64,000 nucleotides of DNA from Rotaria sp. Silwood1 (GCA_905250075.1 CAJNOP010000095.1:248001-312000); one strand, 5' to 3'; shown: positions 1-14,515, numbered from the stretch's first letter. Notes: generated by a model not told the origin, from the letters alone. Program-made: numbers and translations.

Positions 1-516
1 AATTTGAATTTTGCTTCTCCTATTGGATACCTAGGGATAACAACTCTATTCCCAGCCTCGAATCATTAATTGCTACATTTGAGTCATCATTTTGGGTGAA
101 AGACAAGCGTTGGTTTGTAGGTGGGGGTAAGGTCGGCGGACCAAGCGGGATATATCTTTTTACGAAGCCCATCGACTTTAGCCTTTTCACAGGCCGATAT
201 ATATCTGTAATATCATCTCATGGTTGTCATCGCGTGACATATATCAACACACGAGCTGTTCACCCTTAATTGGTATATTAAGAACGTACGCCGCATATGA
301 CTAACCGACCATAAACGATAAAATTGCATCATGTTGATACGCTGAACAGTAGGACGACACATAGATTTTAGTGACGTCAATGCGCCAATAAGTTAAGTAT
401 TTATTACAGAAAATATTCAAATCTAATACTATATAGACGAAACATAGAAAAGACAGGCATGCGAATAAGCGCAGCACACTCTGAAAAAAACAGGCGCAAT
501 ATCGAAACAGGGTGTG
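1..516. other. Unassigned segment beside assembly gap
   Basis: No gene, RNA or repeat could be recognised here. The stretch is visibly richer in G and C than the rest of the window and lacks the poly-A/poly-T runs typical of the neighbouring intergenic DNA. It abuts a run of N, so it may be scaffolded sequence from elsewhere or part of a different repeat. Confidence 0.3.
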
Positions 517-616
517 NNNNNNNNNNNNNNNNNNNNNNNNNNNNNNNNNNNNNNNNNNNNNNNNNNNNNNNNNNNNNNNNNNNNNNNNNNNNNNNNNNNN
601 NNNNNNNNNNNNNNNN
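517..616. other. Assembly gap (100 N)
   Basis: Exactly one hundred N characters, the usual placeholder for a scaffold gap of unknown size. Short open frames reading across it are artefacts. Confidence 0.99.
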
Positions 617-1354
617 AATGATTGATTTCGATTCTACAATCATTATTCTCCTATAGCTAGCTACTAGCTGAGTGATTCAAAGGTAGGCGACTATTGTTGA
701 AGATGAAGAGTGTGTTTGAAATATGAATATGCTACTAAGTAATAACTGATTTTTCTATATATTCAACCTATGTTATTGTAAGAAGTAGTCACAATAAATA
801 AAAAATCAGTCCAATCTAGATAAACGCTATAATATCTATAACTAATATTTTACAATTTAATTGAGTCTATTGTATGGCTTATATCTACTATTGAAACTCT
901 CCTACAGTAAGCTAGTATCTTTGTAAGGAAAACATCATTAATATATATCATTTCTTTTACATGCGTATATGTATACATATAATCAAATATTTCAATCATT
1001 GTAAATAAAATACTTTTTTGATTTTATATGTAAAAAAAACGTGAATAATCCAATCAAATAGTTAAGTTAAAGAAAAAAAACATACACACAAAGGCATACG
1101 ATTTCTATAATGAAAAAAGAAAGAAAAAAAATCAAATCATCGAATTAAATTCGGAGTTGTATGCGAAAGAATACCAGAGAGGAATGTGTACAGATAAATG
1201 TCTGTCTAGTTTGTTGAATTATATAGAGAAAAATTACAAAAAAAAATATATATATATATTGAATCACAAAATGACTTGATTGACAATTTTGTTGTTTCAA
1301 CAAAAAACTTCATATCTGATTGTAATGATACGAAAGTTTATTTTTAGTTCATAT
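617..1354. other. AT-rich 3' flank of GAPVD1
   Basis: No coding potential seen. The stretch is rich in poly-A, with an AT dinucleotide run near 1245. On the minus strand an AATAAA hexamer lies about 10 bases after the GAPVD1 stop and could serve as its polyadenylation signal, though a signal that close to the stop is unusual and others occur downstream. Confidence 0.4.
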
Positions 1355-4300
1355 CTAAATCATCTCATGTATAAATTTGACACCCGATACAAACATTGTC
1401 CAATAATAACTTTCTTCATCTGTAAAGCGTGATGAATATAAATCTTGTACATATCTATTTATTTAAATAAATATATAAAATTAAAAAAAAAAAACTTTCT
1501 TCTTCAAATAAACTTACTGCATAATTGATAGAAGATTGGGTGGATTAGCTTTAACAATCACATAAATTAATATTGGAATTGTATCATCAGCACCAGCAGC
1601 TGAATTTGATGCTAAACGAATTAAATTTTGTATTATACGTATACATCGTTGTACACATGCAACTTTATCACGAGGAGTCTATTCGAAAAATAAAAAAATA
1701 ATAATTTAATTTTCTTTATTATTTTATACTAAAATAAGATTATTTACTTTATAGGCATTAATTAAACGAAGTTCAGCTTGAGCTGATGGCCATGGACATT
1801 CTCTTTGATATAATTTCTGTATACGTAATTTTTGATGATTAGGATCAAGTTGTTCAGCAAGTGTTCGTATATGACCACTAAAAATTCTATAAGACAACAA
1901 AAAGAAAACATTCAAAAATAAAAAAAAGAAATATTCATACTGATCACGTTGAACATCAATTTGTCCATTTGGATATAATGCAGCTGTATAAAATTTTGCC
2001 ATAACTATACGTTCAATGGATGTTTGTGACATAGCAAATTGTTCGGGTGAAGCAGCTATTAAAAAAATAAAATGTGTGAATAGAATTCCTTTTTTTTTTA
2101 TTGTAATACAAATTTTATTTACTTTTCCAATTAATATCCGATGTTATTTCTCGACAACAATCTTGAAGAAATAATTCTATTAAATGCATTTTTTCTTCAG
2201 CAATTGATAAATGTGAAAATTTATCAATTAACTTTTGTAATAAATGTTCTTTACAATCAAGAAATAATTTAATAAGATAATTTATTAGATGTTGTTTACA
2301 TAAATCTTGATCACTAAAAATCAAAAAAAGAAAAAGTTTAATTCTAATATGAAATTAAACAAGCAAAATTCTCGATTATTCAATGAAGTTTAGATGTCAA
2401 ACGAAGAAATATTTTCAATTAATCAATGATTTTTTCACTGAAATCTTTTGGAGTATGTCTTTGTCGGATATACTAATTTTCTAGAAAACCAGTATATCAC
2501 AATTGAGGAGAATTTCTCATAGCCATATTCGAAATCAATCTGATCGAGTAGCTTTTAGTGAGAAAGCCATTGATCAGTTGAAAATGTTCCTTAGAGAAGA
2601 TTCTCAAACATGTTCGTTCTCAAGCAGTATTGCTGTTCGATGCTCAACTCTTAACACTATACCTTTTGAGTAAAAAAAGACGTTCTAGATTTTTCTTACA
2701 CTCAATGAATATTCCTTTAAAGCTGCAGAATGTTATTATTTTCGATATAATATCAAATTAATACAAACATATCTGTAGTTTTGTGAAAAACAGAAATTTC
2801 TCGTATAATATGACAAGTGTGCGAATGAATTAGTACTATGTTGATCTCAATTCTAGTAAATTTTTACCATAGTTTAATTATCTTAGAAGAGAACAGTCAT
2901 CTACCAAGTATATTGTTTAGTATTTTTTTTAAGAATTATTATATGAAATCTAAGATAATACTTTTACTTTCGAAGTCTTTTCTGTCAATAAAAAGATTAT
3001 TATTACTGAATTATCTTCATCAAAAGAAAAGCGAACATATTGTTCTCATGAAACTTAAATATTTGATTATAGAATCTGAACATAGTTATATGACAAGAAT
3101 AGAAAGAAAAAAAACAAATGACTTGCTTACCGTTGTATTCTTACAAGTAATCTATCTTGATGATATGTAATATTAAGAAGATTTTCATTATTTTTAACAA
3201 GATAAGTAATATAAACAGATCTTGAACGATAATCATCAATCATTGAACGAATTAATACTTTACATTCATTTTCATTAAATTGTTGTACACAACGTAATGT
3301 TTCATATAATTGTGCTTGTAAATCACGATCTTGTAAAGCAATTGCTTCATAAAGTTGAGAACGAAGAAAAAGTATTAAATTATTTGATGATTTACGATTT
3401 AATGAATGTATTGATGATGAACCATTTTGTTGTCGTTGCTGTTGTTGTGGTAAATATTGATTAAAATTTATTGGTGAATTAAGATAATTTATTGAATCAG
3501 TATCAGCTGTTGCAAGTACAATACGTAATTTCTTTTTTGCATCAATAAATGCTCGACATGTATCCAAATTTGTTGGATCATAGTAAGGAATTGTATCAGT
3601 AAATGTTTCAATCTAATAAATAATTAAACTTATTATGTAAATTAATGATTTTATTGAAGAGTTTTATAAATATTTTAACGATGATTAAGAATAAAATTCA
3701 AGATAGAAAGCTGAATAAGTCAGATAATAGAGACATACGAGATCAAGTCTTTTAACTCCAGATCCAGTAATAGTCTCGATCTATTCTTAATAATATATCT
3801 TAAAACATTATTCAATACTTGTTTTTTTTGCATTGATTTAGTAGACAAATAGCACTTTTTTTGATGATTTTATAGTTCATAAATTCTTAAGTACCAATGG
3901 ATTTTTTTTTTGTTTTTAAAAACCTATAATTAACTTGAATTTTTATAAATAAATTATCATCATTTATTGTACTATGATTGATATCACAAAAATAGCGAAA
4001 AACAAGCACTTTTGAGCTTGCCTAAAAACTGGTGTAGTTCAGTCAGAGTAGTAAGGTCATGGAGAGCTCAACGATATCTCATTGTTTTAGAAAATTAGTT
4101 GCTTTATTATTCGATGTAATTAAACAAAACTTGTATCTCAGAATTCTTATTGCTAAAAACCTAGCATGTCAGTTAGTATAATCGGGAAAAATCGAGATTA
4201 AACCTTTGTAGTCAACTTTCGAACCTACTGTATAATAATAAATATTCATAAAATATTAGACGATTTACTTGTCATGAAAATAAAAGACAAAAAACAAAAC

Positions 4301-7300
4301 AAGCATTAGATAAATAAAGTTTCATGAAAATTGTTTTTATATAGAAAAATACATACTGTAATTGTTTCTGTATGACTTTCATCTGCTGTTGTATTTATTT
4401 TTGATCCATGATCAATACTAGTCGATCCTTTACTTGAATATCTTGCAAGAATATCATCAGCTGATATTGTTTCTGTTGGTTGTTGTTCAATATGTGAATG
4501 ATCATCTTCTGGAATACTACGATCTCGTCGATGTGAACTACTGCTAGCACTACTACCAACAAATCGACGACGTAAAGCCGATATTGCATTTGTTGAGCGT
4601 TTTTCATTAGATTTATTTGTTGATGACTAAAACAAAAATTTTTATCGAATAAAAAATATTAATCAAAATTATCTTTACTGGTTTTATAATCGAATTAGAT
4701 GTTGCTATATTTGATGATGGAAGATTTTGTGATGAACTTAATATTGTTGATTGTTCATTCGATGAATTTGATAAATCAATCAATGGAAAATGAACTGATC
4801 GTGTTTCTGTTGGTGATTTTAATGGTGATGGTGCTTGTTGAGAAAATTTTCCACTATCAAGTAAAATACCACTATCAGATATCTAAATTTATACAATAAA
4901 AAATATCAAAAATAAAAGAATTTAATTCATACATACTGATGGTAGACTTTCAAGAGATGATTTCATTAGAAGTATATCAACTGGATCGGCTAATCTATAA
5001 AAAAGAAACAAACAAACAAACAACTAATCTCATTAAGAATAACAAAAGAAAATATATATATAAATTTTTACTTTGACGATATTGTTCCTGAATTTGTTGA
5101 ACGTTTTTGTTGTTTACTTAATTCTTCCATTGAGGATGATGCTGAATTATTATTATCTATTGAAAAAGAAGGTACTAAGAAAACAAAAACTTAGATATTA
5201 TTTTCAATAGAAGAATTTGTCTACCTAAAAGTTCATTAATATTTGATGTTGACGTTGTATTTTGATTATTAGCAAGTCGTAAAATATTTGAACCATCTTC
5301 ACTATATGTTTCACTATCACTAGCAAATGCTTCTGTACTCCAACAATCAGATTGTTGATCAATTGGTTTATTTAATGTCTTTTGAGAAAGAAAAAAAAAA
5401 ACGTTTTTCTTTTTCGTTTTATTTTCTATGATAAATGTTTAACTTACAATTGAATTACTTTCAGGTAATAAAATATGATTATGTCCACGTGGTTCAACAA
5501 TAGGTAATTCTTCAACTATTTCATTCAATCTAGCTGCTGCTTGTTCTTGTCCATCGATTTCAGATATTCCAGCATTCATTGTTGACCAATTATCAGATAT
5601 TGTTGAACGTGTTTCATCACCTAAGTAAGAGAATTTAAAAAATCATTCTTTTTATAAAACACGATCTCAAAGAAGTCTCGAAATGTATCGATAAAAATTT
5701 CAATCCCCTCTACCAAAGATCGAGATAGACGTTGTTGACATACGATCACAGATTGTATATCTAGAGGTGTAAGTCGTTCGACTGAGTCACCGCTGAAGTT
5801 TGATGAAAGAAGAACGCAGACTATTTGAGCAGCTGAGAAGTCTGTAAGGTCTTAGTTTTCAAGCAAAATCATATTGTTGAATTTTGATCTAACAATTCTA
5901 TATCTCAGCAATAAAGGTCTATCTGCTAGAATCATTCTAGGGTATTTAGTTGCTTACTAGATCCTCTCGATGGCATATATTTCTCGCTTAAAAGAAAGAC
6001 ATCACTTGAGAACCTTTCCTTGTGAGACTTTTTTCCTTCTTGCACTTTTGGAGAGTTTCAAGTCAAACGATGACGAAGAAATATGTTCCGGAAAACGATA
6101 GAATAAAGCAATCTTTCAGTAAGTAGTGAGAGTAGGTACAATCGTGTTTTATATTCTAATCCTACAAGACTTGTGTTAATAGTTTTTTTTTAATTTTATC
6201 TATGTAAATACCTGCTTCTAAAGTCGGTCGTTGTTGTGGTAAATCAAATAAATTAAATTTATCTGGTACATCTTCACGAAATGGCTTTTGTACCACAATA
6301 GGTAAGGCTGGTCCACGTTGTACTGATCCCATAAGAGGATTATGATTAGCATTTATTGTTGTTACTGTTTGACTATTGATAATACTATCTTGTGAATGAA
6401 TATGAGCATTATTTGTACTTGTTGTTCGTCGATCACTACTATCAAGACTAATATGTGAAGAAGGTGTATCACGACCGGATAAATTTGGTGTTGCTAAAAA
6501 TTAAAAACAAAAAAATGAATTGATTTTATTCAGTTACGAAAATAATTAATTTAGATAGAATAAATTTTCTTATCGAAATGAAAATTTCGAAATTAATATT
6601 ACCTCTTCCACTAACTGATCCATTATCAAATAATGGATCAGTTTCAATTTCATTGGTTGCTTTATCAAGATCATCACATGATGATGTAACACTTAAATTG
6701 CCTGTTGATGCCGCACCTTCACTTATACCTTCAAGACCTTCTAAATTATCACTTATATTACCAACACTACAAGTATCATTTAAACGAAAACGTAATCTTT
6801 TTTCTGTAGCTGATTGATCAAATTCATTTGCACTTGATGTTTTTATTAATTTTGTTCGTTCATTTTCTTGTAAAACCTAAATATTCAAAAAATAATAATT
6901 TTCAAACTTTTTATCAACATTAAAATAATTTACTTTTTCTTCAGACAACATTCCGGGACATTCACTATCACTAGATTCTAATGTAAAAACAATAACTTCT
7001 TCAGGAAATTGAATATTTTCACTGCGTTCGAGTTTTTGAGCAGTTGTATCTATAAGAATAAATTTTATTTTTTCGTTTGAACAAAATGAATTCTTGCTGA
7101 TTTTTTTTACCTCGTGTTCCATTAGTTTTTCGATGATGATGTCGATGATTATGTTCTGTTTGTTGTTCATTAACAGGAGGAGTTGATGGTAAAGATGGAA
7201 TTGGAGGTGATTTAAGACATTCTTCTAATGGTATTAATGCTCGTAAATATGTATCTAATTGTTGTTTTAATTCATTATCATTAATTTCATTAACTGCACG

Positions 7301-10237
7301 ACGACAAAATAAAATCTAAAGAAAATTTTATTTTATTTTTATTAAAAAAAACATAAAAATTATCTAACCAATTGTCGAAGTTGTTTTTGTGTTATTAAAA
7401 TAACGCTTCTTGTTATATTACTCGACGATAATGTTGATGAACGTAATGGAAATATAACATTTCGACTTGAATCAATAATATTATCTAATATACTGGATAC
7501 ACAATTCTAAATAAGATATTGAATGAAGTGATTTCTTTTTAGAGAGAAAAATAATTACAAAAAAAAAAAATAGTGCAAAAACACACAAACAAATAAAAAG
7601 CTAACCATTGGTATAATGGTGTGCATATAAGTGCATCGTGAATTTTATTCATATCATGTGAATATGGAAAGGTTTTTTGTCGATATATTAATCAAAATCA
7701 TATGCAAAGATAAAGAACAAAACTTAGAAAATTCATACATATTTTTGGTTGAATAATAATGTGTAATATTTAAGAAAAATTATCCAGATATGGATTTCGA
7801 AAGGAAATACTTTTCAATAATGTTTTTACAAATGAGGGATAAGTGAACATGAACTCAAGCAAATCTCATTTTCAAAATACTCACTAAAAGATTATTTTGA
7901 TAACACATAGATGTAGATACTATTACAAATTCTAAAAGACATGCCTGGAATTTTAGACAAAAGTGGGAGCAGTCGTTTTTGGTCTCGGTTACGCCGAAAA
8001 CCAGATTATCTTGCTCATATTTCGTTAACTCTCATGATCAGTCAAGTATTCAATCTTAACAAAATCTCTTTTTAACTGACATTAAATAAAAAACAGAATT
8101 TATAGAGTCATCTTAAAAAAAAACAAATCTCGGATGTTATTGTTCGATCATTGTGTTTTTTTTAAGTATTAGAATTTTGTTTTTGTTAATCTAATCGTTC
8201 GTCTAACATAAAACTGCTTGTAATCTTGCATATAATTGAACTAACAATTCGACAAAATAAATGTGATTAAAGCTTTATCTTTTCCCATATTCGACATAGT
8301 GTTAAAGATTTTGCAAATGTTTATTTTATGCTAGGCAAAAATTTCACAATATATATAAATAAAAACTCACAGAAATGAATGATTCTGACTAAAATAATAT
8401 CTTTAAAATAAGACAAAAAACAAAAGAAATTTTCTAATCACCTCTTTAAATTTATTATAAAGATCTTTTGTTTTCGATTCAATATCATTTGACATAGCAA
8501 GTGTTTGAAGTATAATAGCAATCTAAGTAACAAAAAAAAAATTTTTTCATATGTACTTTATTCCAAAAATTTAATGTACTTGATTTAAATTATGTCGTGC
8601 TATTCTACTTATTGGTATATCAGCAATAATTCCATGTTTTTCAGGTTCACATATAGCTGGTCCAATAAATAATGTCATAATAATATCACAACATAAACAA
8701 CGTATTTCACGTGATGATAATTCACTTGATTGCGATAATATAATAAACATTTGTGACATAAGAAATGATAAAGATGTTGGAAAAAACTCTAATGCATTAC
8801 GTAAACTTTCAATAAATGTATATGTAAATGTATATAATTTTGTTAGAATAACATTACGATATTTTTGTATTTTATCTAAATAATCACGTGTATTTGGTGT
8901 ACCGAATCTAAAAGTAAAAATAGAAAATCTTATCTATCAAAACAGATGAGCAATCGGAAATTTGAAGTATAGATTCTTTTTATTCGTTCTATTTTAATTG
9001 CGAATCCTTCAGAAATTGTATTTTATTAAGAGTTTAATTTTCGATGATGTGAAAATTTTCCAAATGAGAGATTCAATATTTAATATTAATTGATGAAAAT
9101 TAAGTCCGAAAGTCGTAATGAGTTTTATTATCAAATGTTATATTTTTATAGAATCTCCTTCTTCTTATATATTCGGTGCTCTCGGAAACAATTGCTTGAG
9201 TGATCAGAAATTCTCTATCGAAAATTGACACATCGAGGACACGATATAAAATCATGATGTTCATTGGTAGCCGAAAATCGATGGGTCAAATGGTCAGTTA
9301 AGTAATACTTCTACTTACGTTTTGTGACGTTCTTGTTTAGACAATCGATTCAATGATATATCTGGATTGATATCATAAAAACATTCATCCTAAGAAAACA
9401 ACACAAGAAAAAAAAAACCACTTTTTTCTTTTGCAATAAAAATTTATAATTATTTACATCAATGAGTAATTGCATGATAGGTTCATGTAATGCAGCTGTT
9501 AAAACTTAACAAAATAAAGAATTTTTTTTGTTTTTAAATAAGTAAAACAGACATTTATATAACTTACATAATTTACAAGATTGTGATGCTGTTAAAAAAG
9601 CATCAAAAACAATTTTAAATGAACATGATGAACGTTGTAAAATAATTCTTGGATTTGATTCATTTTTTAATTGTATATCAATTAATGAACGAAGTAATTC
9701 AAGAGTAAATAATTCATCATCATAATATAAACATTGATTATATAAAGCTGACATTAATATTGGTATAATTGCATTTGTTAATAATGCATCAGTTTTTTCA
9801 ATACTAGCTAAACATAATGCTAATAAATTTGGTTGTTGTCTTAAATAAGTTAATAAACGTAAATAAGGTAAATCTTGTAGATAATTAAAATATTTATATG
9901 AATCAATAAATGGTATATTATCAAGAACTTGTATATATTGAAAACATGATTTTGGTTGAATATTTTGATCATTACGATTTGGATATATTAAAGATGAAAG
10001 TATATAACGTTGATGACTTGTTATCCATTCACGATGTTGAACATGTTCAACGAGTTTAAGAAGCTATAACAAAAATAAAATTCTTAATTGTATAAACAAA
10101 AAAAAAAAGAAAGTTGTTATTATTTTAATAATTACTTGAGCATATTGTTCACGTATACGTTTTTGTTCAGCAGAAACAAATGATCGTTCACGTTTTAATT
10201 TTTTCACTAATTCAATAAGTTCTTCCGTAGAAGTCAT
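1355..10237 (-). CDS. GAPVD1: GAPVD1 orthologue: RasGAP and VPS9 domain endocytosis regulator
   Basis: Multi-exon gene. In the known family (GAPVD1/RAP6, worm RME-6) the N-terminal RasGAP-like domain and C-terminal VPS9 domain act on Ras- and Rab5-type GTPases at clathrin-coated pits and early endosomes. The first exon (10136-10237, 34 codons) begins MTSTEELIELVKKLKRERSF. The next exons match the family RasGAP region, with ALHEPIMQLL near 9500 and EPEKHGIIADIPISRIARHN near 8640. The middle (about 4400-7300) is Ser/Thr-rich and disordered. The C-terminal half carries KKLRIVLATADTDS, YRSRSVYITYL, CPWPSAQAELR, TPRDKV and the VPS9 core AGADDTIPILIYVIVKANPP. A 100-base last exon (1355-1454) gives DEESYYWTMF and ends in TAG. 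The start follows a pyrimidine-rich CAG acceptor by only 8 bases, suggesting a spliced or trans-spliced leader. Several introns of 500-900 bases contain degenerate repeats. No frame break was noticed. Exon boundaries in the disordered middle are approximate. Confidence 0.9.
5700..6185. repeat. Dispersed repeat family A, copy in GAPVD1 intron
   Basis: This intronic segment resembles two other places in the window (about 16914-17185 and 57130-57410). Shared blocks include a central motif around TTGATATACG/ATACGATCA and an end block reading TGTTTTATATTCTAATCC. It is non-coding and diverged, most likely a relic non-autonomous element. Boundaries are approximate and judged by eye. Confidence 0.4.
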
Positions 10238-10559
10238 TATACATCTGTCAAAAAAAGAACACTATTAATGTCATTTCTTTTCATCATCCAATACACGAAC
10301 GAACAAAAAAAAGAAAAAAAGAAAAAAAAAGAAGCTTCTTTTCATAATACGTATTTGTGCATATAAAGCACAACCAAGAGAAGAAGAAGAAAACAAACAG
10401 ACAAGAAATAAGAACATGTCCAAAAAAAAAAAGAAAGAAAACACTAACACTTAAATCCACAGATAAACGTGTGTGCTAAAGTTATATTACAAACACACAT
10501 AAAATGTAGGATGTTTTTTTTCTTTGTTTGGTTTCAGAAGAACTTGATTTTTTTTTTTA
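10238..10559. other. Short intergenic spacer between ATF7IP and GAPVD1
   Basis: A 322-base spacer between the ATF7IP stop and the GAPVD1 start. It is very A-rich on the + strand, so T-rich on the transcribed minus strand, ending in a polypyrimidine tract and CAG just before the GAPVD1 ATG. No separate promoter element was recognised. Confidence 0.5.
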
Positions 10560-13500
10560 CTATGTAGATACATTGAGTAATTGACTTGTATGTAATGGTT
10601 GAACTGGTGTATTTCCAGTAAATATTGTTTTTGGTTCACAAAATGGACCAATATTATTATTAATCGATACTGCACGAACAGCAAATGCATAATGACTATT
10701 TGATTGAAATTCTTTTAATGTAACAGCCATTGGTAAACGCATTGACTTAACTGTACCAATCTTAAATAGAAGAATGTTAATCAAAAGTTTTTTTTCTTTA
10801 AAGATAATTTTACTTTTTTCCAATCAGATGCTGTTACTGTTGCATTTTGTTTATATGCATAGATTTCATAATTTTGTATAGATTCCATTGGTGTTGATTG
10901 TAAATTCCATGTTAAACGTACGGTTGCATTTTCTTGTGTAATATTTAATTGTGGTCGAGCTATTGTGTGATCACAGGGATTATGTTCAGGTAATGGACGT
11001 AAAGGAAATGTCTGAATAGAAATTAAGATTTTAATTATTCAATTATATTTTACATATAAGAATAAAATAGAATTCAATCGATATAATACTCTACATTCTA
11101 AGAGAAACTTCTTCTCACAGAGATACAAACTCGGAACGGTATTTTTTTGTTTTATACCGGAAATTTTTTTTAGAGCATCATGTATCTATTTTATCAAGAA
11201 ATAAGGTTTTTTTTTTTCTTATTTCTCGTTTCATTGATCAAAATGTAACTTGAAACTAGCATATCATAGTAAATGATAAAGTGAATGTGTCTCGTCAAAA
11301 TTGCAATATATATTTGTGGAAGAAAATAGCTTTAGTCGATTTGTTTTATATCAATTGTTACCATAATAATGAGTTTTGTAAAAATGAATTATATATTCTA
11401 TAAATGCTCGACGTTTTCTATTGACCTGTAAAGTATTCTTCTGAAATAGATATTTAAAAACGTAACTACATATTCTTGTAGAATTTGAAATTCTTTATCA
11501 TCCTGAATTCTTCAAAATAATTCAAGACACACTGAGAAAATCTAGTTTGTGAAAAACTGGCAATGAGAATGTTTTGATTACAGTTAATTTATTTTCCAGC
11601 TAGTAGGCAGAGATTAAAGTTAAAATATGCAAGGTGATAGAAAATTTCAAGCACTGTTAGAATACATAATTCATTTTTTTTATAGCATGTATCATTATGG
11701 TGATAGTAGAATTAAAAAATCGACTCAAACTACTTTTTTTCAGGTGTATATATTATGAATTTGTTTACAGCAAGGTCAAATTATAAAATAGTTGAGAACA
11801 TTCTCCAGTAGTGAGAAAGAAAGGATTTTTTCATATCTTCTAAATGAATTTGTTTTTTTATTATTATACCTGCCCATTTGGAACAGTAGGATTTGGACGA
11901 ATAGTACGATTTGTTGGCCCTAGAAGAATATATATACCATGTTAAACTTTACTATTAACTAAAACCTACGAATACGAGTAGCTGTAGTTGTCGCTATTGG
12001 TGTTGTTGTTGATGTCGACGATTGAATAAACGTTGTACTCTGTTGATAAGAAAAAAGAAAGAATTAAAAGAAGAAAGAAAGAAAAATAAACTCTATATTA
12101 ACTTGTCTATTAGGAGTTATTCGTTGTGCAGTAGATGTTCTATTTGTATTATCATCTTCATCTTCTTCTGTTAAGTCCACAACATCATGAGGAGTAGCTG
12201 TAGATGATACTGCTGGTAGTGGTGGTGGTGGTGGAAGTGAAGTTGTTGCTTGAGAATTTGTTACAATAGCTGATTTTGTTGTAACAGTTGATGTTTTATT
12301 TGTTATTGTAGTTGTTGCTATGGCATTTGCAGATAGACGAGGTATAATTTGTTGTAACGATGAAGTTGATGATGATGATGATGTTTGAATTGAATTATAA
12401 GTAGTATTATTATAATTACGTGTAGCTGTTAATGTTGCATTATTATGATTTGTTGTGTGTGAAGTTAATGTTGGTATAATAAGAGATTTTTGTTGTTTAG
12501 GTGATATTTTACTATTATTTATTGTTGTAAAATCAGTTTGTACTTGTGAATCATGTTGATTAAGTTTAATTGTTTGTTGTTCTCGATCAATTTTTGTTAA
12601 ATTTATTTGTTTTTGAATTTTATTTTGTTGATATATATTAATTAATTCTTCATGTTGACGTTTTAATGTTTGAATAAGACGATTATTAGTTAATGAACGT
12701 TCTTGTTGTTGTTCTAATCTAGCTTGTTTTAATGCTTGTTCAAATAGAAAATATTCATTGTTAAGTGGAGAATTAGATTTATGACATTGACATGTACATG
12801 TATGAGAATTATCATTATTTGATGTTTCTAAAAATAATTCTTTTTGTTTTTCAAGACAATAAATGAAGTATAGATAATAATTTTTTTTTAAATATTTGAA
12901 TGAGTTTTGGTACACTCACTTTTTTTTAATGATCTATTGCAGAAAAAATCGACGAGAATTTTACTTACGTTTCTAGTGAAGTTTAAGTTGATGATGGCTG
13001 TCCAATTTACGCGGGGAACGTTTCGAATCGTTTAATGACTTTTAGAACAGTCTTGATGTGGTGTAGTGGAAAAGTCTGTTTTTTCGTTTGGTTTTCGAAC
13101 CTTTGCTTGTTGAGTTCTCGATATTTGACTTGGTCTTTTCACCTTATGAAAATAGAGTAGCTGAGAATCTGGATGGTTGAATTTCCGTGCGAAACTCAAT
13201 CAGTCAACAAGCAAGAATCGGAAAATTAATTGAAAACAGACTTTTTAACTACTACTTAAGACTGATCGAATGGCAATAGTTTCAAATAGAAAGCGATTAA
13301 ACCATTGGGAATATTCCTTCGTAAGGAAAAAAAAGAACATCTTTTTTTTGACTGAAAAAAATAATAATAAATTTCTTTCGTGGAACTTCCATATATTTTC
13401 TTCAAAAATAGTAAGTTTAAATTCAAAATTTCGCAGCTACCTCCTATCCCATTACAGATCCTAGTGACTAGGGTTAATAGTCTTTCATAGTAATTGTAGG

Positions 13501-14515
13501 TGTAAATCAATCGTTTTAATACTGTTATCATTCGTACTTACGCAGGAGAAAAATAAAAGATTTTCATAGTGAACAACATTAGTAAGAATTACAAGATCAC
13601 AGAGAGAAGTAAGCAAAGGAAAAAGGGTAGATTTAAGGTATTAATATGTGCACTACCAATAGTGAGGCAACATTTAATATACGGAAATGTGAATTACACA
13701 TTTCATCACTAAAGGGGCTACATTTATAAGCTTTCAAATATTCAAAAATTTTCAATTTCATAGAAATAATAATCTTTAACAAACCTTGAATTTCAACAAT
13801 ATCATCATCGATTCGTGATCGTGATGTAATTGATATCGGTGGATCACTTTCCATTGGTGTTGTTTCTTGATCATTGTTATTTACATTTTCTTCTATTTTA
13901 TTATCTATTTTGGTAGATAAAACTATAAAAATAAAATAAAATAAAATAAAAATGAAAAAAAAGAAAAGAAAAGAAAAGATCAAATAACAATAATTACATT
14001 CTTTATTATCATTCTCAATAATATGATTCATAATTGAATCAATAACATCATGAACATCCTGAGTATCAATTGAAAAGGATTGTTCTATCTAAATTAAATA
14101 ATCATAAAAGAAATTATTTTATATAGAATTAAAATAAATTAACCTGATTTGAATTTAGTATAAGAGACGTTTGAATTGTTTGATTATTAATTTCTTCAAT
14201 AATATCATGTATTATTTCTTCAGTTATTTTTTCATTATTTTCTTCCATAACCATTTGTTCGACTTCATTATCAGGTAGAATAATAAATGTTTGTTGTTCT
14301 GGAACATCTTTTTCTAATTTAATATTATGTTCAATCTTATCAAATATTGGTTGTTGTTGTTGTTGTTGTTGTTTTGAATTATTATCATTATGATATGTTG
14401 AATAATGTGTTGTTGAATTATTACATAATGATACATTTGATGACTTTGGATTTTTTGATACGGTACTTTTTCGTGCCGTATATCGATACATATCTGGTAG
14501 AATACCAGCTGACAT
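10560..14515 (-). CDS. ATF7IP: ATF7IP (MCAF1) orthologue, SETDB1 cofactor
   Basis: The family protein binds and stabilises the H3K9 methyltransferase SETDB1 in the nucleus and supports heterochromatin silencing. The exon at 14146-14515 begins MSAGILPDMYRYTARKST and includes a Gln run. Later exons give VHDVIDSIMNHIIEND and a Ser/Asp-rich stretch. A long exon (about 12101-12830) starts ETSNNDNSHTCTCQCHK, continues with a Gln/Arg-rich coiled-coil-like segment (EQALKQARLEQQQERSL) and Ser/Thr-rich linkers, and contains DVVDLTEEDED, a SUMO-interaction motif as in vertebrate ATF7IP. The last exons encode a fibronectin type III domain: ATVRLTWNLQSTP, YEIYAYKQ, SDWKKIGTVKS, LPMAVTLKEF, YAFAVRAVS, GPFCEPKTIF, closely following the family's C-terminal domain. 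The long intron between 12831 and 13786 joins in phase (IQ-ETSNN). A TTTAG acceptor lies just before the ATG, and the gene starts 158 bases after the NSMCE4A stop. Confidence 0.88.

Noticed and set aside
404..656. Frames crossing 517-616 on both strands
   Set aside because: They are made largely of X residues from the assembly gap and carry no evidence of coding.
13256..13531. Overlapping open frames on both strands in the ATF7IP intron
   Set aside because: The flanking ATF7IP exons join directly in phase 1 across this stretch and neither frame resembles a known protein.
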